A stretch of 64,000 bases of DNA from positions 1 to 64,000 of the forward strand of contig CANMOV010000005.1 of NCBI GenBank assembly GCA_947499565.1, in the 5' to 3' direction. A program made the position numbers and the translations under genes. Positions 36,308 to 45,190 of the stretch are shown here, one piece after another (positions within the stretch are counted from its first letter, which is position 1; each line of letters opens with the position of its first letter). The notes beneath the pieces are model-generated. The model saw only the letters and a list, made by a program, of their open reading frames with translations. It was not told where the DNA came from and made no database searches. Origin of the DNA: an uncultured Croceitalea sp. (GTDB taxonomy: Bacteria; Bacteroidota; Bacteroidia; Flavobacteriales; Flavobacteriaceae).

Positions 36308-36892
36308 ATGCAAGAATTTTGGTTTTACATAAAACTAGGCTTAGAGCATGTTTTAGATTTAAATGCCTACGATCATATTCTATTTTTATCAGCTCTAGCT
36401 ATTCCATTTACATTTAAAAGTTGGAAACAGATTGTGATTTTAGCAACTATCTTTACAGTTGCACATTGTACTTCATTGGCATTTTCGGTATATGGTATTT
36501 TCTCTATAAATGTTGCTTTAATAGAGTTTTTAATTCCCGTTACTATTGCATTAACAGCTATATTTAATTTCTCTAGAGTTTTTAAAAAAGAAAATGTCAC
36601 TGGTATTTACTTTCAGAGTTTAGCTACCGCCTTTTTTGGATTAATACACGGTTTCGGGTTTTCAAATTACTTTAACATGTTAATGGCTGAAGAGGACAAT
36701 AAAATTTCTCCGTTACTAGGCTTTGCTACTGGGATTGAGTTTTCCCAAATCATAATTATTCTTATCATTCTAACCTTAGCGTTTTTAATACAATCGGTAT
36801 TAAAGGTGAAGCAATCGATTTTTATTGGTGTTACATCGATTTTAATCTTCGTTGCCACAATACCAATGTTAATAGATACGTTCCCTAAATAA
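36308..36892 (+). CDS. HupE/UreJ-family membrane protein
   Basis: This 194-residue protein has about six membrane helices. Family motifs are GLEHVLDLNAYDHILFLSALA near the N-terminus (His and Asp suited to metal binding), TVAHCTSLAFSVYG, and LIHGFGFSNYF. HupE/UreJ proteins are thought to move nickel or cobalt, or to serve metal enzymes. No hydrogenase or urease gene is near, so the metal is unassigned. Confidence 0.88.
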   Translation: MQEFWFYIKLGLEHVLDLNAYDHILFLSALAIPFTFKSWKQIVILATIFTVAHCTSLAFSVYGIFSINVALIEFLIPVTIALTAIFNFSRVFKKENVTGIYFQSLATAFFGLIHGFGFSNYFNMLMAEEDNKISPLLGFATGIEFSQIIIILIILTLAFLIQSVLKVKQSIFIGVTSILIFVATIPMLIDTFPK

Positions 36893-36956
36893 CCCAATAG
36901 TTAATTTTAAGCGAATAAGGTTGTAAGGGATTTTCAAAGCAGGTATATTTAATTCT

Positions 36957-37394
36957 ATGAAGGAGAGTAAGCAGGAAAAATACGATAAAGCTTATTTGCG
37001 AATGGCAAAAGAATGGGGGAAACTTTCTTATTGCAAAAGAAAGCAGGTTGGCGCAATTATTGTAAAAGACAGAATGATAATTTCTGATGGGTATAATGGC
37101 ACACCAACAGGTTTTGAGAATGTGTGCGAGGATGAAGAAGGAGATACAAAATGGTATGTTTTGCACGCAGAAGCAAATGCAATTTTAAAAGTTGCTGCTT
37201 CAACCCAATCATGTGAAGGAGCAACACTATATATTACCTTATCACCATGCAGGGATTGTAGTAAATTAATTCATCAATCAGGGATAGAACGCGTTGTATA
37301 TCAAAAGGCTTATAAAGACGATTCTGGACTGCTTTTTTTAGAACGTGCAGGAGTTGAAACAATGCACATGCCCATTTTAGAAGAAATGGTATAG
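36957..37394 (+). CDS. Deoxycytidylate (dCMP) deaminase
   Basis: This 145-residue protein has the zinc-dependent cytidine/deoxycytidylate deaminase fold. The zinc ligands and catalytic Glu are in VLHAEANAIL (H-A-E) and SPCRDCSKL (PCxxC). The N-terminal KRKQVGAIIVKDRMIISDGYNGTPTGF is typical of dCMP deaminases, which make dUMP for thymidylate synthesis. It is followed 12 bp later by the S41 protease gene. Confidence 0.92.
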   Translation: MKESKQEKYDKAYLRMAKEWGKLSYCKRKQVGAIIVKDRMIISDGYNGTPTGFENVCEDEEGDTKWYVLHAEANAILKVAASTQSCEGATLYITLSPCRDCSKLIHQSGIERVVYQKAYKDDSGLLFLERAGVETMHMPILEEMV

Positions 37395-37406
37395 GTAAAT
37401 ACTGCT

Positions 37407-39032
37407 ATGAAAAAGAAATACAGTTACATACTACCCACCTTACTAGCCTTAGCAGTTGCTATTGGAATCTTCATTGGAGGTAAGCTACATTTTAATGATT
37501 CTCCAGAAAAGCTTTTCTCTACAAACTCCAAAAAAGACAAGCTAAATAGATTAATAGACTACATAGATTATGAGTATGTAGACGATATTGATACAGATAG
37601 TATTGTTGATGTTACTGTCAACAATATCTTAGGTAAACTTGACCCTCATTCGGTTTATATTCCAAAAAGTGAAATGGAGGCTGTTGCCGAAAGCATGAAA
37701 GGAGATTTTGTAGGTATTGGAATTCAGTTTAAAAGAGTAAAGGATACGATAACCGTTGTGAGATCAATTAAAGGCGGACCTAGCGATAGTAAAGGGATAA
37801 AAGCTGGAGATAAAATTTTAATGGCAAACAAGGACACATTGTTTGGCAAACAGATACTAAATAGTGAATTAATTTCTAAGCTAAAAGGAGAGAACGGAAC
37901 AAAAGTGCGTCTAAAGATTTTGAAGAAACCCGAAAATAAAATCTTTTTTGTTAATGTAAAACGCGGTGTGGTACCAATCCGAAGTGTAGAGGCAAACTTT
38001 ATGTTATCTAGCGATTTGGGGTATATTAAAATCAACAGGTTTGCAGAATCAACTTTTGATGAGTTTAAAAATGCTCTAAATACACTTCAAACGCAAGGTG
38101 CTCAAAAACTAGTTTTAGACCTTAGGGATAACCCTGGAGGCTATCTAGGGATTGCTGAAAAATTAGCAGATGAGTTTTTAAGAGATGGCAAGCTTATTTT
38201 ATTTACCAAAAACAAAAAAGGAAGAATAAATAAAGCTTTTGCCACTAAAAAAGGAAGCTTTGAAGATAAGGAGGTGTATGTTTTAATTAATGAACGCTCC
38301 GCTTCCGCAAGTGAAATTATAGCTGGAGCATTACAAGACAATGATATTGGAACTATAGTTGGCAGACGTTCTTTTGGTAAGGGATTAGTGCAACGCGAGA
38401 TGGATTTGGGTGATGGCTCTGCAGTACGTTTAACAGTTTCTAGATACTATACACCCACTGGTCGATCTATCCAGAAGGCTTATGATAAAGGGAATAAAGA
38501 CTACTATCAAAAATTTATGGATCGTTATAACAGCGGAGAACTAGTTTCTGTAGACAGTATTAAAGTAGCGGATTCATTAAAGTTTAAAACCCCTAAAGGA
38601 AAAATAGTTTATGGAGGTGGAGGAATAATTCCTGATGTTTTTGTGCCAATTGGTTCTTTGGAAGAAGAGCGTGTAGAAAGCTTGGATAATCGAGGGTATT
38701 TTTCTGATTTTATTTTCCGTTTTCTCGAAAGGGATAGAACTAGGTTTGCGAATTATCCTAAAAATGAATTCATGAACGATTATAAAGTTGATGATATCAT
38801 TTTTGAACGATTTGTGGATTATGCCCTTGGGTCAAATATTAAAATGGACTTCTACGGACAAGATGAAAAAATAAAACGCTACTTAAAAGCTAACATTGCT
38901 GAACAAATGTATTCTCCTAATCTAGCAGCAGAAATTAAAAGTGCAGATGATAAAATGCTTAGAAAGATTTTAGAAATAAACAGTCAAAAAATTGAATTAA
39001 AAGAGGTGGATTTAATAGAAGCTAAAAACTAA
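37407..39032 (+). CDS. S41-family C-terminal processing peptidase (CtpA/Prc-like)
   Basis: This 541-residue protein has an N-terminal signal-anchor helix (about 7-24). A PDZ domain (about 90-180) contains FVGIGIQFKR and GPSDSKGIKAGDKIL. The S41 core has the nucleophilic Ser (around 300-302) in NERSASASEIIAGALQ and the general-base Lys325 in RRSFGKGLVQ. It cleaves proteins from the C-terminal side in the periplasm. The C-terminal extension (about 420-541) is helical. The stop overlaps the convergent 67-residue gene by 4 bp. Confidence 0.93.
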   Translation: MKKKYSYILPTLLALAVAIGIFIGGKLHFNDSPEKLFSTNSKKDKLNRLIDYIDYEYVDDIDTDSIVDVTVNNILGKLDPHSVYIPKSEMEAVAESMKGDFVGIGIQFKRVKDTITVVRSIKGGPSDSKGIKAGDKILMANKDTLFGKQILNSELISKLKGENGTKVRLKILKKPENKIFFVNVKRGVVPIRSVEANFMLSSDLGYIKINRFAESTFDEFKNALNTLQTQGAQKLVLDLRDNPGGYLGIAEKLADEFLRDGKLILFTKNKKGRINKAFATKKGSFEDKEVYVLINERSASASEIIAGALQDNDIGTIVGRRSFGKGLVQREMDLGDGSAVRLTVSRYYTPTGRSIQKAYDKGNKDYYQKFMDRYNSGELVSVDSIKVADSLKFKTPKGKIVYGGGGIIPDVFVPIGSLEEERVESLDNRGYFSDFIFRFLERDRTRFANYPKNEFMNDYKVDDIIFERFVDYALGSNIKMDFYGQDEKIKRYLKANIAEQMYSPNLAAEIKSADDKMLRKILEINSQKIELKEVDLIEAKN

Positions 39033-39232
39033 CCTTTTTTTACTTTTTCTTCAATCTTCTTAGCAGTCATAAATATTAATAAAAGTACAATTGCGCATAA
39101 AGAGGCGACAATGCCAATAGCAGCAATTAAACTATCTCCCTCAAAAAGAGCATCAAAATTGAGTAATGTCACATTATAAGCTATTAGTCCTAAGGCTATA
39201 AGAATTAGTATAAGGATTAAGGTTTTGTTCAT
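39029..39232 (-). CDS. Small two-helix membrane protein
   Basis: This 67-residue protein is hydrophobic with two likely membrane helices (about 4-20 and 36-57) and a basic C-terminal tail (KKIEEKVKKG). No family is recognised. It lies 11 bp after the MarC gene on the same strand, which suggests co-expression. Confidence 0.65.
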   Translation of the reverse strand: MNKTLILILILIALGLIAYNVTLLNFDALFEGDSLIAAIGIVASLCAIVLLLIFMTAKKIEEKVKKG

Positions 39233-39243
39233 AATTCTATAGT

Positions 39244-39819
39244 TTAATTTAATAAGGCATTAATGTTAGTAGCAAAGAGTTTTACTGCAATCGCTAATAA
39301 AATTACACCAAAAACTTTTCTAATAATATTCAAGCCGTTTTTGCCAAGGATTTTTTCAATTTTAAGAGAAGACTTTAGCACAATGTAGACGAAAATAATA
39401 TTGATTATAATAGCAGCGATTATATTTTCTACATAATACTCAGCACGCAAAGAAAGTAAAGAAGTCATAGTTCCTGCTCCTGCAATGAGTGGAAAAGCAA
39501 TAGGAACAATAGAGGCGCTTTCTGGTTCATCATCTTTATATAAAGAAATTCCTAAAACCATTTCAATGGCAAGAAAGAAAATAATGAATGCGCCAGCTAC
39601 AGCAAATGAGTTTACATCAATCCCAATTAAGCTTAGAATACTTTCGCCAACGAATAGAAAAGCTACCATTAAACACGCGGCTACAATAGAAGCTTTCTCA
39701 GACTGAATACGACCAACTTTTTTGCGTAAACCAATAATAATAGGGATACTTCCTAAAATATCAATTACTGCAAAAAGGACCATAGTTGCAGTAACAATCT
39801 CTTTGAAATCAAAATTCAT
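39244..39819 (-). CDS. MarC-family membrane protein
   Basis: This 191-residue integral membrane protein has about six helices. MarC/UPF0056 features include VLFAVIDILGSIPIII near the N-terminus, FAVAGAFIIFFLAIEM, and SIVPIAFPLIAGAGTMTSL. Function in the family is unresolved; the original link to multiple antibiotic resistance has not held up. The small membrane protein follows 11 bp downstream. Confidence 0.92.
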   Translation of the reverse strand: MNFDFKEIVTATMVLFAVIDILGSIPIIIGLRKKVGRIQSEKASIVAACLMVAFLFVGESILSLIGIDVNSFAVAGAFIIFFLAIEMVLGISLYKDDEPESASIVPIAFPLIAGAGTMTSLLSLRAEYYVENIIAAIIINIIFVYIVLKSSLKIEKILGKNGLNIIRKVFGVILLAIAVKLFATNINALLN

Positions 39820-39943
39820 TTTTAAAGCACTTTAAAATCCGTGCAAATTTACGTTTAAAAAGGAGGTTTTGGATTATTAGAATGTGTATAAAATGAAAGT
39901 TTTAAATTTACTTTTTTAAAAATAATTTTTCCCATTTTACAGC

Positions 39944-40513
39944 ATGTTTCAAATAGCTAAAACCCTAATTTCCGAAGAAATCATTGAGAATGATTTTGTT
40001 TGCAATTTAAGCGCATGTAAAGGAGCCTGCTGCGTCGATGGAGCATCAGGAGCTCCCTTAGAGGATGATGAGACAATTATTTTAGCAGACATTTTTGATG
40101 AGGTACGTCCTTTCTTAAGAGAGGAAGGTATAAAGGTCATAGAAGAGCAGGGTGCTTTTGTGAAAGGCGATGATGGTGAATGGGAAACTCCTTTAGTAAA
40201 CAATAGAGAATGCGCGTATGTAGTTTTTGCGGATAATGGAATTACTAAATGTGGTTTGGAAGAAGCATATAATAGTGGCGCAACTAATTGGAAAAAGCCT
40301 ATTTCTTGCCATATGTATCCAATACGTATAAGGGAGTATACAGAATTTACTGCAGTAAATTATCATAAATGGGAAATTTGCGATCCAGCTTGTAGTTTAG
40401 GAAACGAGCTGCAAATACCAATATATAAATTTGTAAAAGAAGCACTCGTTAGAAAGTTTGGAGAAAAATGGTATGCTGAGTTAGAAGAAGTGGCTAATGA
40501 ACATACTAAATAG
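39944..40513 (+). CDS. DUF3109 (YkgJ-like) Cys-rich protein
   Basis: This 189-residue protein has a Cys-rich iron/zinc-chelating signature: CNLSACKGACCVDGASGAPLEDDE near residue 20 (four Cys), then RECAYVVF, KCGLEEAYNSG, SCHMYPIRIRE and ICDPACSLG. The eight Cys are spaced as in DUF3109, a YkgJ relative probably binding an Fe-S cluster or zinc. It is cytosolic. Its stop overlaps the convergent LytS-type kinase gene by 8 bp. Confidence 0.9.
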   Translation: MFQIAKTLISEEIIENDFVCNLSACKGACCVDGASGAPLEDDETIILADIFDEVRPFLREEGIKVIEEQGAFVKGDDGEWETPLVNNRECAYVVFADNGITKCGLEEAYNSGATNWKKPISCHMYPIRIREYTEFTAVNYHKWEICDPACSLGNELQIPIYKFVKEALVRKFGEKWYAELEEVANEHTK

Positions 40514-42473
40514 TTGGAATTTTCAAGGTAATTTTAGTTCCACGTGCGGCACCCTCATCATCTGTTAAATCTGCAATAGCTACTTCAAAATCGTTTTGAT
40601 AATCCTTAGAAAAGTTGGCTAAACGTTCCGTAGTAATATCAATACCAACAGATTTGCGTTTTAACACTCTTTTCTCCTTAATTTTTTCAGAAGCGTTTCT
40701 ACCTACTCCGTTGTCAATAATATCAATCCCAATATGATACTTGTCATAATTGTATACATTAATCCATATTCTTTTTTCTCCCTCCTTGGAAGATAGTCCA
40801 TGCCAAATGGCATTTTCAAGAAAAGGCTGTAATACAAGCGATGGTATTTTTACTTGTTCAGCATCAATTTGTTCAGCAATATCAACTTCAAAATTAATTT
40901 CATCCGAGAATCGAATATTTTCAATATTTAGATAGAGCTCGGCTGTTTCTAATTCTTCGCCAAGAGAAATTTCTTTTAATGAGGAACCTTCTAAAATCCT
41001 TCTAACGAGTTTAGAGAATTTGTTGAGATAGTGAACTGCATTTTTTTTGTCGTTATTTATAATGTAAAGCTTAATGGAATTTAATGAATTGAATAGAAAG
41101 TGAGGATTCATTTGACTCCGAAGCATGTTCTGTTCAAGACTTAAAACCTTTTTCTCATTATCTGAATGATACTTTCTATACATAATAAAAAGCATGGTAC
41201 CTATTAAGCCTAAGGTTAAAGCTGCAACTAAAATTGTAGTTTGGTTTTTACGAAGTCTTATTTTTGAAAGCTCGGCATCTTGAGCTAACGATACGATTTG
41301 ATTATTCTTTTTTTCAGAATCATATCGGAGAATCATCTCATTCATATAATTAAGGTTCCGCTGATTTACAATGGTATTCTCATAACTTTCAGCTTCTTGC
41401 TGTTGTTTTAGCGCTTCCTTATAATCACCAGTAGCTTCGGCCAGGTCCGCTAAAAAACGCTTTGCTGCAATAATTAATGCGGGCATATCACTCTCTTGAG
41501 CTAGTTTAAGACCTTGTCTTATATTTTTCCTTGCTTCACCATATCGACCAATAGCGGTTTGAGCATATCCTGTATTAATAAAAACGGAGGAAGTAATAAA
41601 ATTATCTCCTATTTTGAGCGCTTGTTCCTGAAGAGGCTCAAAGATTACTAAAGCGGCATTGGGCATGCCCTGTTTTGTATAGATACGTGCAATGCTATTT
41701 TTGCAAATAATACGGCCATAATCATTATTTATGTCTTCGTTGTACGCTAAAGATTTTCTATAATACTCAAGCGCTACTTCAAGTTCTTCTTTCTGTTCAT
41801 GGCAGTCCCCAATATTTTGATTGTTAATGGCAAGTCCTAATTTGTTATTTAGTTCTCTTTCGAACTCAAGAGCTCTCTTGAATTGAGAAATTGCTAAATC
41901 ATACTGACCTAGCGTTTGATATAGATTACCAATGCTATTGAGTGCAACGTTTATACTTCGTTTTACATGTATAGTTTTATCTTCTGTTGCTTCTGCAATC
42001 TCTAAAGCTTTTTGATGATAATCTATAGCTGTCTTTATAGCATCTTTCCTTCTATAACTAACCCCAAGATAGTTAAGGCTTAAGATTCTAAACTCATCAC
42101 TATTAGCTTTTTCTGATAGCTCAAGCGCTTTTAATTGTGCTTCTATAGACTTATCTAGCTTTGATGTATAGCGGTAGTTTCTTCCAAGCTGATTTAACAC
42201 ATAAGATTGCCCTTCAAAATAATTATTCTCTCTTGCTAATTTTAAAAAATAATTAAGTTGTATGGTATCTCTTTTTGAATAACGGAGTTCCCTATCTATC
42301 TCCTGATAGGATTTTGGAACTTCCTCTATAAGACTGCGCACCTTTTCTTTAAAGTCTTCAGAAATCTCTTGAGATAAAGTTGTTTGCGATAAAAATAACA
42401 GCGTAGCTATAAGAAAGAGTTTAGGCCAATTAGAGTATAGCTTTTCTATGTGGGGTAGTTGGTGGTTTGGCAT
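40506..42473 (-). CDS. LytS-type sensor histidine kinase with TPR sensor domain
   Basis: This 655-residue protein has a signal peptide or anchor at about 16-35. About ten helical TPR units (about 60-390) lie in the periplasm, including AIDYHQKALEIAEA, AISQFKRALEFEREL and ALEYYRKSLAYNE. A membrane helix at about 414-434 leads to the His_kinase domain with H458 in QMNPHFLFNSLNS and an ATPase domain (DIIDNGVGRN, KSVGIDITTERL). It phosphorylates the LytTR regulator immediately upstream on the same strand, 9 bp away. Confidence 0.93.
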   Translation of the reverse strand: MPNHQLPHIEKLYSNWPKLFLIATLLFLSQTTLSQEISEDFKEKVRSLIEEVPKSYQEIDRELRYSKRDTIQLNYFLKLARENNYFEGQSYVLNQLGRNYRYTSKLDKSIEAQLKALELSEKANSDEFRILSLNYLGVSYRRKDAIKTAIDYHQKALEIAEATEDKTIHVKRSINVALNSIGNLYQTLGQYDLAISQFKRALEFERELNNKLGLAINNQNIGDCHEQKEELEVALEYYRKSLAYNEDINNDYGRIICKNSIARIYTKQGMPNAALVIFEPLQEQALKIGDNFITSSVFINTGYAQTAIGRYGEARKNIRQGLKLAQESDMPALIIAAKRFLADLAEATGDYKEALKQQQEAESYENTIVNQRNLNYMNEMILRYDSEKKNNQIVSLAQDAELSKIRLRKNQTTILVAALTLGLIGTMLFIMYRKYHSDNEKKVLSLEQNMLRSQMNPHFLFNSLNSIKLYIINNDKKNAVHYLNKFSKLVRRILEGSSLKEISLGEELETAELYLNIENIRFSDEINFEVDIAEQIDAEQVKIPSLVLQPFLENAIWHGLSSKEGEKRIWINVYNYDKYHIGIDIIDNGVGRNASEKIKEKRVLKRKSVGIDITTERLANFSKDYQNDFEVAIADLTDDEGAARGTKITLKIPTI

Positions 42474-42482
42474 TCAGAAGTA

Positions 42483-43217
42483 TTATAACAAATCTAAAAA
42501 ATCAGATTTCTTTTGTCTTGAAACGGGAATTTTGTGGTTAGACTTTAGTATTACATAACCATCTGTTTTTAAAAACTCTTTAATCTGTCCAAGGTTAACA
42601 ATAAATGAATTATGTATTCTGAAAAAAGAATCTTTTGGTAATAAGGCATTTACTTCTTTTAATTTTTTAGTTAGAACTATTTTCTGCCCATCTGCCAGAA
42701 AAATTGTACTATAGTTTCCATCAGATTCTGCATATAAGATTTCGTCAGCTTCTAGAAATAAAAGTTTACCATCTGTATTAACTGTAATCTTTCTATCCAG
42801 CGAATTGGAGTTAAAGTTTAAGAGAATTTTTTCAAACTTTTCGGCAGTATAATTTTTTGAGTTGTATTTTTTTATTTTATCAATAGTTTCGAATAAATCA
42901 TCTGTATCTATTGGCTTTAAAAGATAATCTATAGCTTCATTTTTTAATGCTTTTAAAGCGTATTGATTATATGCGGTAGTAATTACTACAGGAAACTTCT
43001 TGTTGGTTAGACTTTTAATAAATTGAAACCCATCCATTACGGGCATTTCAATATCTAAGAAAAGACAATCAGGAGTGTTTTTTTCTAAATAATCTAATGC
43101 TTTGTGGGCATCTGTGAATGATGCAACGATTTTTACTTCGTCACTTAAATTGGTAAGTTCCCAACTAAGACTTTCTAGTGCTTTTATTTCATCATCAACG
43201 ATTACAGCTTCCAACAT
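42483..43217 (-). CDS. LytTR-family response regulator
   Basis: This 244-residue protein has a receiver domain (1-120) with D8-D9 and phospho-acceptor D55 in CLFLDIEMPVMDG. A LytTR DNA-binding domain (about 145-244) has LLFLEADEILYAESDGNYS, IVLTKKLKEVNALL and FFRIHNSFIVNLGQIKEFL. It is the first gene of the operon, followed 9 bp later by its kinase. LytTR proteins bind paired direct repeats. A candidate pair lies at 43383-43415 in the divergent region. Confidence 0.95.
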   Translation of the reverse strand: MLEAVIVDDEIKALESLSWELTNLSDEVKIVASFTDAHKALDYLEKNTPDCLFLDIEMPVMDGFQFIKSLTNKKFPVVITTAYNQYALKALKNEAIDYLLKPIDTDDLFETIDKIKKYNSKNYTAEKFEKILLNFNSNSLDRKITVNTDGKLLFLEADEILYAESDGNYSTIFLADGQKIVLTKKLKEVNALLPKDSFFRIHNSFIVNLGQIKEFLKTDGYVILKSNHKIPVSRQKKSDFLDLL

Positions 43218-43382
43218 AAAATTATACTAAGACATAAACATAGGGTAAAAAAGAATAGCTAGTTTAAAAATATGTATTAATGGGATGATATGTATTATAG
43301 TTGGTATGAAAAAGCAAATTTCTATGTCAATCAATTGTTAACTACATGAAAATCAACGAATAGCATGTATTTTAAATAAAAA

Positions 43383-43415
43383 TCCATTTATACAAGATTT
43401 CCCTCCATTTATACA
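43383..43415 (+). promoter_or_regulatory. Direct repeat TCCATTTATACA x2, candidate LytTR operator
   Basis: Two identical 12-bp copies of TCCATTTATACA lie at 43383-43394 and 43404-43415, a 21-bp spacing equal to two helical turns. LytTR proteins bind this kind of spaced direct repeat. A likely promoter box TACTTTG is about 18 bp downstream (43433-43439), so the divergent small gene is the probable target. Confidence 0.5.
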
Positions 43416-43489
43416 TTTACTAAAATAACCAGCTACTTTGCTTTTTATCTTCGAGCAAGATTTAAATGAGTTTATTCAATCAACCAATA

Positions 43490-43609
43490 ATGAAAAAGAG
43501 TCTAATACTATTTGTGGTTTTGCTTATTGCCTTGGCTTTTGCAGCTATAAGTGAGAATAAAACCGCCAAAGAGTCAAATGAAATAGTAGCTGTTGATTAT
43601 AAAAATTAA
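43490..43609 (+). CDS. Short secreted or membrane peptide (39 aa)
   Basis: The 39-residue frame starts at an ATG at 43490. An alternative ATG at 43466 in the same frame adds eight residues. It is almost entirely a signal-peptide-like helix (KKSLILFVVLLIALAFAA) followed by about 20 polar residues. The basic start, hydrophobic core and small residues at the cleavage site fit a genuine secreted peptide. It follows the LytTR-like direct repeats and precedes the structured RNA. It has no known family. Confidence 0.5.
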   Translation: MKKSLILFVVLLIALAFAAISENKTAKESNEIVAVDYKN

Positions 43610-43624
43610 TATTTAGTAATACAT

Positions 43625-43797
43625 GTTATATCAACCAGCGTACGGCCAACCAAACATGCCAAGTGTATGTGTGAAAAAATAGTTTTAGTCATTTTTAAAG
43701 CTTAGGTTTTAAGTGAGGGTTTCGGGGGAACTACCCAATCTTTTATAGCTTAAGTAAAAGAAATGACTGGGCCGTACGGTTTGGTGATAATTTTTTA
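43625..43797 (+). ncRNA. Candidate structured RNA upstream of nrdBA
   Basis: A closing helix pairs CGTACGGCC (43639-43647) with GGCCGTACG (43770-43778), extended outwards by AUCA-CC with GGUGAU. Inside, AGTCATTT (43687-43694) pairs with AAATGACT (43761-43768), and UUAAAGCU pairs with AGCUUAA. The tip is a hairpin GGGU-UUC-GGGG-GAA-CU-ACCC (43717-43736). A small 5' hairpin uses ACAT (43654-43657) and ATGT (43667-43670). The fold is a three-way junction closed by about 15 bp and followed at once by a terminator. It contains no credible ORF. It could be a 6S-like RNA, another known flavobacterial ncRNA, or a leader element of the nrd operon, and I cannot tell which. Confidence 0.55.
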
Positions 43798-43839
43798 AGA
43801 CCAAAAGGTATCTTATATAAGATACCTTTTGGTCTTTTT
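43798..43839 (+). terminator. Perfect 38-bp palindromic terminator
   Basis: AGACCAAAAGGTATCTTA and its exact complement TAAGATACCTTTTGGTCT meet with only TA between them (38 bp, 43798-43835). A T run follows. This is among the strongest hairpins in the window and ends transcription of the small gene plus structured RNA. It leaves about 217 bp to the nrdB start. Confidence 0.85.
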
Positions 43840-44056
43840 ATTTTGTTCATTTTAACATAAAAAAGTTATAATCAGAATTAATTTCTACAATGCAGCAAAC
43901 ATCACTTGTGAACCTAGATTTCAACATTTTGTGTTAAAAACTTTGAGCCTTATTACCTGAAACAAACTTTACAATTCGATAACATTTTTGAATCTTTGTT
44001 AGTCCCTGCCGCAAGGTAATTTTCAATCCTTTATAATATAATTTAAATAGAACACT

Positions 44057-45034
44057 ATGTCAGCTGCCATTGAGCCTATCTTAGAAGAAAATGAAGACCG
44101 ATTTGTAATTTTCCCCATTAAGCATGATGATTTATGGGAATGGTACAAAAAATGTGAGGCTTGTTTTTGGACTGCGGAAGAGATTGATCTTGGTGAAGAC
44201 CTTACGGATTGGAATAATAAATTAAATGATGATGAACGCTACTTTATCAAGCATATTTTAGCATTTTTTGCGGCCTCAGATGGTATTGTTAATGAAAATT
44301 TAGCGGAAAACTTTGTGAGTGAAGTACAGTACGCAGAAGCCAAGTTTTTCTACGGTTTTCAGATTATGATGGAGAATATCCATTCTGAAACCTACTCTCT
44401 TTTAATAGATACGTATGTAAAAGATGAAAAAGAGAAAAATGTATTATTTAAAGCCATCGAAAACTTTCCAGCAATTAAGAAAAAAGCAGATTGGGCTTTA
44501 AATTGGATAGAATCTCCAAGCTTTGCAGAACGTTTAATTGCTTTTGCCGCAGTTGAAGGTATTTTCTTTTCAGGCGCATTTTGTTCTATTTTCTGGTTAA
44601 AGAAAAGAGGTTTAATGCCTGGACTTACATTTTCAAATGAACTAATATCTAGAGACGAGGGGATGCATTGCGATTATGCAGTACATCTTCATAATAAACA
44701 TCTAATAAATAAAGTTCCAAAAGAGCGTATTACTGCTATTTTGACTGATGCTTTGAATATTGAGCGTGAATTTATTACAGAATCGCTTCCTGCAAGTTTA
44801 ATTGGGATGAATTCTAAATTAATGACTCAATATTTAGAGTTTGTAACTGATCGCCTTTTAGTTGAATTGGAATGTGATAAGGTATACAATGCCACAAACC
44901 CTTTCGACTTTATGGATATGATTTCACTACAAGGGAAAACAAACTTCTTTGAGAAGAGAGTAGCTGAGTACCAAAAAGCAGGTGTAATGAATAATGAGGA
45001 AGATCAGAAAATAAGTTTTGACGCAGACTTTTAG
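44057..45034 (+). CDS. nrdB: Ribonucleoside-diphosphate reductase beta subunit (class Ia)
   Basis: This 325-residue protein has the full ferritin-like fold of NrdB. The diiron/tyrosyl-radical ligands are in [50 protein letters not shown] and [14 protein letters not shown]. The C-terminus (ISFDADF) matches the tail that docks into NrdA. It supplies the radical for reduction of ribonucleotides to deoxyribonucleotides in the cytosol. nrdA follows 156 bp downstream. A structured RNA and strong terminator precede it. Confidence 0.96.
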   Translation: MSAAIEPILEENEDRFVIFPIKHDDLWEWYKKCEACFWTAEEIDLGEDLTDWNNKLNDDERYFIKHILAFFAASDGIVNENLAENFVSEVQYAEAKFFYGFQIMMENIHSETYSLLIDTYVKDEKEKNVLFKAIENFPAIKKKADWALNWIESPSFAERLIAFAAVEGIFFSGAFCSIFWLKKRGLMPGLTFSNELISRDEGMHCDYAVHLHNKHLINKVPKERITAILTDALNIEREFITESLPASLIGMNSKLMTQYLEFVTDRLLVELECDKVYNATNPFDFMDMISLQGKTNFFEKRVAEYQKAGVMNNEEDQKISFDADF

Positions 45035-45190
45035 ATAAAGATTAGTTGACAACGGGTTTGTTATAGAAAACCCTTTGCATTTTTGCCCCTAAGTAAACAA
45101 ACCACCTACCAGCAGTTTTTACAAGTATACCCTTGTGGAGATTAGCGACCAACATAATTAAATAAACAAGAACAAAAACACAGTAGCCAC

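Noticed and set aside
43218-44056. tRNA or CRISPR in the long gap near nrdB
   Set aside because: No cloverleaf with T-loop sequence and no regularly spaced repeat with unique spacers was found. The repeats there are two copies only.
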